64,000 nt of DNA from Candidatus Altimarinota bacterium (GTDB lineage: Bacteria; Patescibacteriota; Gracilibacteria; UBA4473). Position 1 is the stretch's first letter. The number at the start of each line of letters is the position of its first letter. The notes beneath the pieces are model-generated. The model saw only the letters and a program-made list of their open reading frames with translations. It had not been told where the DNA came from and did not search any database. A program made the position numbers and the translations under genes. Below, in pieces: positions 59,181 through 64,000 of this stretch. The stretch lies in assembly GCA_020631075.1 (NCBI GenBank), contig JAHDHX010000005.1, forward strand, positions 1-64,000, read 5' to 3'.

Positions 59181-60130
59181 GTTTTTTTCCAGTCAGTGAG
59201 TATCTCCCCCATCGTCACACTGTTGTCCCCAGTTTTGTCTTCCCAATACACCGTGCAGGTAGCCGTCACCTGCTGCACGTCGGTTTTGACTTCACCACTC
59301 GGGGTAAACTCCGCCCCCCCGATGGTGGCTGGGTCGGGCATAAACCGCCAGATCGGGTCACTGATCGTCAACGTGGTGAAAAACTCTGTTCCGTTCTTTT
59401 CCACCATACCATTTGCCTGGCTATCATTATCTGCTGAAGCATATACTCTGTGATGACCACGAAGATCACCAAGTACCGCCTGTGTCACACCACTACTCCC
59501 ATTTAAGTGTGTTACGCGCGCCCCTAACCTACCCACTGATTGGTTATCGTCTTGAGTGTTATATGCTGCAAGGTCTAAGAGTTCAGAACTTGTGGGCGGC
59601 AGCATACAAGTTTTTGCACCAAGTGAATGATTCGGTACATTTTCAGGCTCAACATAACCATTAACTGGCCTATTATTTAGAACAAACTGTTTATAAAACC
59701 CCGTCGGAGAAGCCAGTGTCGGATCATAAGAATCTCCTTGAAAATATGTATCGGAAAATGTTGTGAGATAATCACTAATTGGAGTTGTTAGACTTGAATA
59801 AGATTGGCCACTTCCATTCCCGATTGCCCCCCCGCCAGTAATAGCCCCAACACCAGCAGGAATGGTCGTGATAGTAGAATTATAAACTTCATCTCCGTGA
59901 AAGAATGAACAATGCCACGGCTGCTCCTGCGCCCAGGCGGTGTCGCGCACGTTCCGCGTCAGCTCTATGCACTCCTGCGCGAGAAAAGTCGCCGTGACGT
60001 GGTTCTGGTTGTCAGTGATGGTGTTGATCGAGTTAACGATCAGGGTCACCGCCCCCGTCAGCGCCGCGGTAAAGATCACAATCGCCACGATTGTTTCTAT
60101 CAGCGCGAAACCAGTAGTTTTAGGGTTCAT
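59177..60130 (-). CDS. minor pilin (PilV/GspI-like)
   Basis: MNPKTTGFALIETIVAIVIFTAALTGAV. Confidence 0.85.
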   Translation of the reverse strand: MNPKTTGFALIETIVAIVIFTAALTGAVTLIVNSINTITDNQNHVTATFLAQECIELTRNVRDTAWAQEQPWHCSFFHGDEVYNSTITTIPAGVGAITGGGAIGNGSGQSYSSLTTPISDYLTTFSDTYFQGDSYDPTLASPTGFYKQFVLNNRPVNGYVEPENVPNHSLGAKTCMLPPTSSELLDLAAYNTQDDNQSVGRLGARVTHLNGSSGVTQAVLGDLRGHHRVYASADNDSQANGMVEKNGTEFFTTLTISDPIWRFMPDPATIGGAEFTPSGEVKTDVQQVTATCTVYWEDKTGDNSVTMGEILTDWKKT

Positions 60131-60753
60131 CATGATGGGCAGGCCGTGCGTTCTATCAGTCCCGACGCCTTTACCACCCGCAGGCACTGGCTTTCGTCAG
60201 TGTTGGGTGTGCTGAGTTTCAGTGTCACTGCTGGGATTGTCTTCTCGTTCATACTCCCATCATAAAACTTCACATCCGCGTGGGGGAAGTCATACATTAT
60301 GTGCACAGCTGGTGTGGCAGTCGTGTTCCAGTTAATCCCATCGTGCCAACCTTCAGCGGTAATTTCCTCATTTGGAAACGTCCCTAGTGTGTTGGTAACC
60401 TCATGCAATAGCGTTGAGGTGGCACAATGCGTTGGCTTGGTTGGGTCAGCATTGCCGGCACCATCATCAGCCGCGCAGTACACATAACCGATCGAATCTG
60501 CGTTCGTATCAAATTGTAATCCCACCTCCCACCGCTTTGACCGCGACTCCGAAAACCCCCGATACAGGTAACTATCCACCAAGTCGACGGCATCGTTGAG
60601 TTGCGTCTTGCGGAGGTACTGCAAAAACGTCGGTGCCGCCATCGCGGCCAAGATCCCCAGCACCACCAGCACCACCAAGATTTCTATCAACGTAAACCCC
60701 CCCACCCGCGGTGCGGGCTGCGGACTTCGTCGCCGACAAAACCAAAAATTCAT
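60130..60753 (-). CDS. prepilin-type protein (GspH/FimT-like)
   Basis: RVGGFTLIEILVVLVVLGILAAMAAPTFLQYLRKTQLN. Confidence 0.88.
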   Translation of the reverse strand: MNFWFCRRRSPQPAPRVGGFTLIEILVVLVVLGILAAMAAPTFLQYLRKTQLNDAVDLVDSYLYRGFSESRSKRWEVGLQFDTNADSIGYVYCAADDGAGNADPTKPTHCATSTLLHEVTNTLGTFPNEEITAEGWHDGINWNTTATPAVHIMYDFPHADVKFYDGSMNEKTIPAVTLKLSTPNTDESQCLRVVKASGLIERTACPS

Positions 60754-60771
60754 GCAATGAAGGGCGAGAGG

Positions 60772-61959
60772 TTAGCCAGCAAAGGCTTCTTGGATCTTAA
60801 AGATCGGGGTCATGATCGCCATCGCCATAAACACCACCGACGCCCCCATCAGGATGATAATCAACGGCTCAATGATCGTCGTGATGTTTTTGAGTTGCTC
60901 GTCGACCGCTTGCTCATATTGCGCCCCCGTGCGGCTCAGCACTTCGGGTATCCGCCCCGTTTTCTCCCCTATTTCTATCACCTCAGGGATGATATCATCG
61001 ATGTAGTCTGTCTCCGACTTAAAACTCTGCGCGATCGACTGCCCCATCAGCACCCGCTGCTCAATGCGGAAAATCGCGTTGGCCACCATCGCATTGGGCA
61101 TGATTTCCGCCAAGATATGCAGCGCCTTATTCACGGGTATCCCCGACTTCATCAGCGCACTGAAGTTATTAGCGATCCGCACCGTCTGGATGTTGTTGAC
61201 TATCGGGCTGATGAGTGGCATCTGCAGCAGCCATCCGGCCCACGTTTCACGCCCGGGGCCACGGCGCCAGTTGGTGAAAAGCATCCACCCACCGACCAGC
61301 AGGGTGAGCACCAGCCACCACCGCCGTTTAAGGAAGTCTGACGCGTCGACCAGCGCTTGGGTCGTGGCGGGCAGGTCAGTGTCAAACTGCTCAAACAGAC
61401 TCGTAAATTGCGGCACCACAAAGATCAGCACCACCGCCGCCGCCAAGATAATCGCCACGATCACCGTCATCGGGTACATCATCGCACTCTTCACACTCGA
61501 CTCCAGCTTGATGTTTTTTGAGATTTGGTTTGAGATCGACTCCAGCGTCTCTTCCATCTTCCCGGCGATCTCCCCACTATAAATCATCTTTTGCTCACTG
61601 TCGGTAAACACCGACGGGTACTTCCCCATCGCCGTGCTGAAGGCCCGCCCCCCCACTTGCATATCATACACGATCGTGGCCAAGATCCGACTCAGCCGCT
61701 TATTTTTCGACCGCTGCCCCAAGATTTCCACCGCCCGCGTGAAGCTAATCCCCGACTTCACCAGCATCTGCAACGAATGGAAAAATTGTCCTTTTTCCTT
61801 CGTGCTCACGCCACTGTGGTCGATCAGCCAGTCATCGATTTTTTGGCTCAGACCATCCCCCGAGCGGTCCGTCACCCCATATATCACCTCACGCTTCGGC
61901 GCGACCAGCTGCCCCTCCATCTGGCCTTTGAGGTTGGTCCACCACGATTGTTTAGCCAT
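60772..61959 (-). CDS. pilC: type IV pilus inner-membrane platform protein (type II secretion F family)
   Basis: FFHSLQMLVKSGISFTRAVEIL; FTDSEQKMIYSGEIAGKMEETLESIS; MSLKSGIPVNKAL-like MKSGIPVNKALHILAE. Confidence 0.93.
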   Translation of the reverse strand: MAKQSWWTNLKGQMEGQLVAPKREVIYGVTDRSGDGLSQKIDDWLIDHSGVSTKEKGQFFHSLQMLVKSGISFTRAVEILGQRSKNKRLSRILATIVYDMQVGGRAFSTAMGKYPSVFTDSEQKMIYSGEIAGKMEETLESISNQISKNIKLESSVKSAMMYPMTVIVAIILAAAVVLIFVVPQFTSLFEQFDTDLPATTQALVDASDFLKRRWWLVLTLLVGGWMLFTNWRRGPGRETWAGWLLQMPLISPIVNNIQTVRIANNFSALMKSGIPVNKALHILAEIMPNAMVANAIFRIEQRVLMGQSIAQSFKSETDYIDDIIPEVIEIGEKTGRIPEVLSRTGAQYEQAVDEQLKNITTIIEPLIIILMGASVVFMAMAIMTPIFKIQEAFAG

Positions 61960-62471
61960 TATTTTGCTTGGTAAAGGGCCTGCAGCGACAGCGCCAGACT
62001 CACAAACTCACTCCCGCTGTCCGCCGTCGACGAAGAGATACTGAAGTTACTCATGCTCAAAAACCGCGCATTGGTTTCGATCGCCTGCAACAGTTCAACC
62101 AGCTTTTTCTTGCTCCCCGTCACCGACACAGACGTGGTGATTTCTTCCGCCCCGAGGTCACCCACTGCCCCCTCACTGAAGCTCATCCCGTCGAAAGTAA
62201 ACCGACTTCCTTCCACCAGGCTTCGTACGTCATTCATCACCTGCACTTGGTTCATGTGCCGCGGCACCAGTTTCAGCAGGCGCTCTTTGTCTTCATTGGC
62301 TTTGGCTTCTTTCTCTTGCAGGTTTTTCAGCTGCAATTGCTTGGTTTTTTTATTCAGTTCCTCCGTGGTGATGTCTTGTTTCACCGCTTGCAGGTCATCA
62401 TATTTCGGCAGTGCCCAAAACCCCACCAGCAGGGCACTCATGACGAAGAGGACTATGGTTAAGCTTTTCAT
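61959..62471 (-). CDS. PilO-like pilus assembly protein
   Basis: single TM + coiled coil + LLKLVPRHMNQVQVMNDVRSLVEGSRFTF; position downstream of the PilN-like gene. Confidence 0.65.
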   Translation of the reverse strand: MKSLTIVLFVMSALLVGFWALPKYDDLQAVKQDITTEELNKKTKQLQLKNLQEKEAKANEDKERLLKLVPRHMNQVQVMNDVRSLVEGSRFTFDGMSFSEGAVGDLGAEEITTSVSVTGSKKKLVELLQAIETNARFLSMSNFSISSSTADSGSEFVSLALSLQALYQAK

Positions 62472-63208
62472 TGTTCGGTCGGGTTAGGAGAGGCAGTTTC
62501 TGTAGTTTCAGGCGGGCTGTCGGGTTCTTCGGGTGGTTCCACCAGCGTGAAGGTCAGCTGAAACTTTACAGGGAAGTTATCTTTGGCGGTGTTGCTCCCG
62601 CGCTTGCGCTCCTTGTCCTTGTCTCCGCTGACGGTACTCACAAAGGGGTTTTCCGTCTTCGGGTTCTCCACCAAGCTATCGATCATGTTGGTAACATTCT
62701 CATATGACTTCGCCCCCCCACTTATGCTGATCTGCTTGTTCGGGGTCGCAGAAAAACTCTGAAACTGGATCTGATTATCGTTGTAGTCCTCGATCGCCAA
62801 GACATCCGCCGCGATCACCGACCACTGCACGCGCTGCTTTTCGGCCTTTTCCATGATCTCATAGGCAATCAGCTGCTGACTGACCGCGTCCCCCGTGCGC
62901 AGCTTGTTGATCGACGTCTCTATTGCCCCTGCTTCTTTTATTATTTGCGCTTTTTCCGCTTCCGCGTTTTGCACCTCGAAGTGCAAAAAGGCCGTCCCCG
63001 CCACCGCCAAGAGAAACACCACCACCCCAAGGATCGTCCCCCCGCTGATGCTCGTGCTCGTGCGCTCATCCGCAAACAGGTCGTCAGTGCTTGACCGACG
63101 TCGGGGGCCCTGGGCGGCACTGGGCTCGGGAGCTGTGCCGTCTTGCAGTGGCTCAGCCGCCTGGGCCACGGGGGCTGGTGTGGTGGGGTCGGTCAGTGGG
63201 GTGCTCAT
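62468..63208 (-). CDS. PilN-like pilus assembly protein
   Basis: cytosolic tail, single TM GGTILGVVVFLLAVAGTAFLHF, PilN-like order. Confidence 0.55.
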   Translation of the reverse strand: MSTPLTDPTTPAPVAQAAEPLQDGTAPEPSAAQGPRRRSSTDDLFADERTSTSISGGTILGVVVFLLAVAGTAFLHFEVQNAEAEKAQIIKEAGAIETSINKLRTGDAVSQQLIAYEIMEKAEKQRVQWSVIAADVLAIEDYNDNQIQFQSFSATPNKQISISGGAKSYENVTNMIDSLVENPKTENPFVSTVSGDKDKERKRGSNTAKDNFPVKFQLTFTLVEPPEEPDSPPETTETASPNPTEQ

Positions 63209-63352
63209 GGTTTGTGTGTGTGGAAGCAATGATTGTGAGTGGCAGCGCTAAAGCGTCTCTGTTCGTCCCTACACTGAGGGGGTTTCGTTTGTGTTTATCG
63301 TTCGATTATAGCATAACACACCTGACCCTGTGAAGTCATTCCCTCCTCTTCT

Positions 63353-64000
63353 ATGACGATCTTGCTCACTGGCCCTGACTACGGCGTGGTGGCGCTGGGG
63401 CGACAGCTCTGGTTGGCGGATGCCACCACTTCACTCACGCTCGTTCACACCCCAACCCAGCCCCTCCCCACTTCGTCTCACCGCCCCAGTCAACAGTTGC
63501 TCTTCCCCGCGTTGCTCGCCCACGCGGTGTCTTTGCTTACGACAGGGCGCATAGCCATTGCCGCGGGTCGTCCTTCTTTGCCAGATTTTTCTTTAGATGA
63601 GGCATTAAAAGATAAACTAGCCACTCAGTGGCAAAAACAGCAATTAAGACTTACCAAAAGGCAAAAACGCCGCCAAAGATTTACTCCAAAACTGACCGTG
63701 ACCCCGCAGGCCCTCCCCGCGCTTGACACCTTGGCTGACGAAGGACTGGCCGACTCGGTTGAGTTCCGCCGCCTCGCCCGCAGATACCTCCGCCCCCTGC
63801 GGCACGCCCACTGTCAGCTGGTGGTCTTCCCGCAGGCGATCATGGCGACGGAGGCCCCCCGCCGCCTCTTGCAGCACATCGCTGGCACCCAGTTGCAGGT
63901 CGTCACACTGGCGGACTTGCCGCCCTCCACCCTGCTCGACCACCTGCCGCAGCTCCCCACGTCGCCCGACACACCGCGTTGTCGGGTGTTTTCTGCTGAC
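63353..64000 (+). CDS. glutamate racemase-like protein, partial (runs off the window)
   Basis: open frame from ATG 63353 to the window end (not in the ORF track); PQALPALDTLADEGLADS...RRYLRPLRHAHCQLVVFPQAI resembles the MurI C-terminal region. Confidence 0.45.
   Translation, partial: MTILLTGPDYGVVALGRQLWLADATTSLTLVHTPTQPLPTSSHRPSQQLLFPALLAHAVSLLTTGRIAIAAGRPSLPDFSLDEALKDKLATQWQKQQLRLTKRQKRRQRFTPKLTVTPQALPALDTLADEGLADSVEFRRLARRYLRPLRHAHCQLVVFPQAIMATEAPRRLLQHIAGTQLQVVTLADLPPSTLLDHLPQLPTSPDTPRCRVFSAD

Overview
This 64 kb window is GC-rich, densely coding bacterial chromosome that looks CPR/Patescibacteria-like (inference, no search run). It uses the standard code, with TGA as a genuine stop. It starts with the last ~55 nt of a 16S rRNA. 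It also carries rnpB, tRNA-Thr(UGU), tRNA-Lys(UUU), tRNA-Ala(UGC), many housekeeping genes (lepA, gltX, ychF, map, adk, nrdR, smpB, dnaG, ileS, rpoC, rpsL, rpsG, prs, dcd, purH), two type IV pilus/minor-pilin clusters, and several orphan AT-rich genes. Main observations: (1) a 1385-aa isoleucyl-tRNA synthetase with two apparently catalytically complete histidine-phosphatase (RHG) domains inserted in frame; (2) a 16S 3' end whose anti-Shine-Dalgarno core is mutated, in a genome whose start codons mostly lack SD motifs and often sit 6-9 nt after a -10 box (leaderless-like), plus a Lys/Ala-rich ~85-aa extension on uS7; (3) a ThyA homolog with the dUMP-specificity Asn changed to Asp, predicting dCMP specificity; (4) a MutY lacking its FeS cysteines but fused to a complete Nudix box; (5) a pair of ~190-bp MITE-like elements with TA duplications whose first base completes the TAG stop of the neighbouring gene; (6) a repeated ~120-nt structured element with a covarying hairpin; (7) a tandem 70-bp array of tRNA-Thr 3'-half pseudogenes; (8) a cluster of DnaA-box-like sites near a strand-composition shift (candidate oriC); (9) GC/AT mosaic minor-pilin genes.
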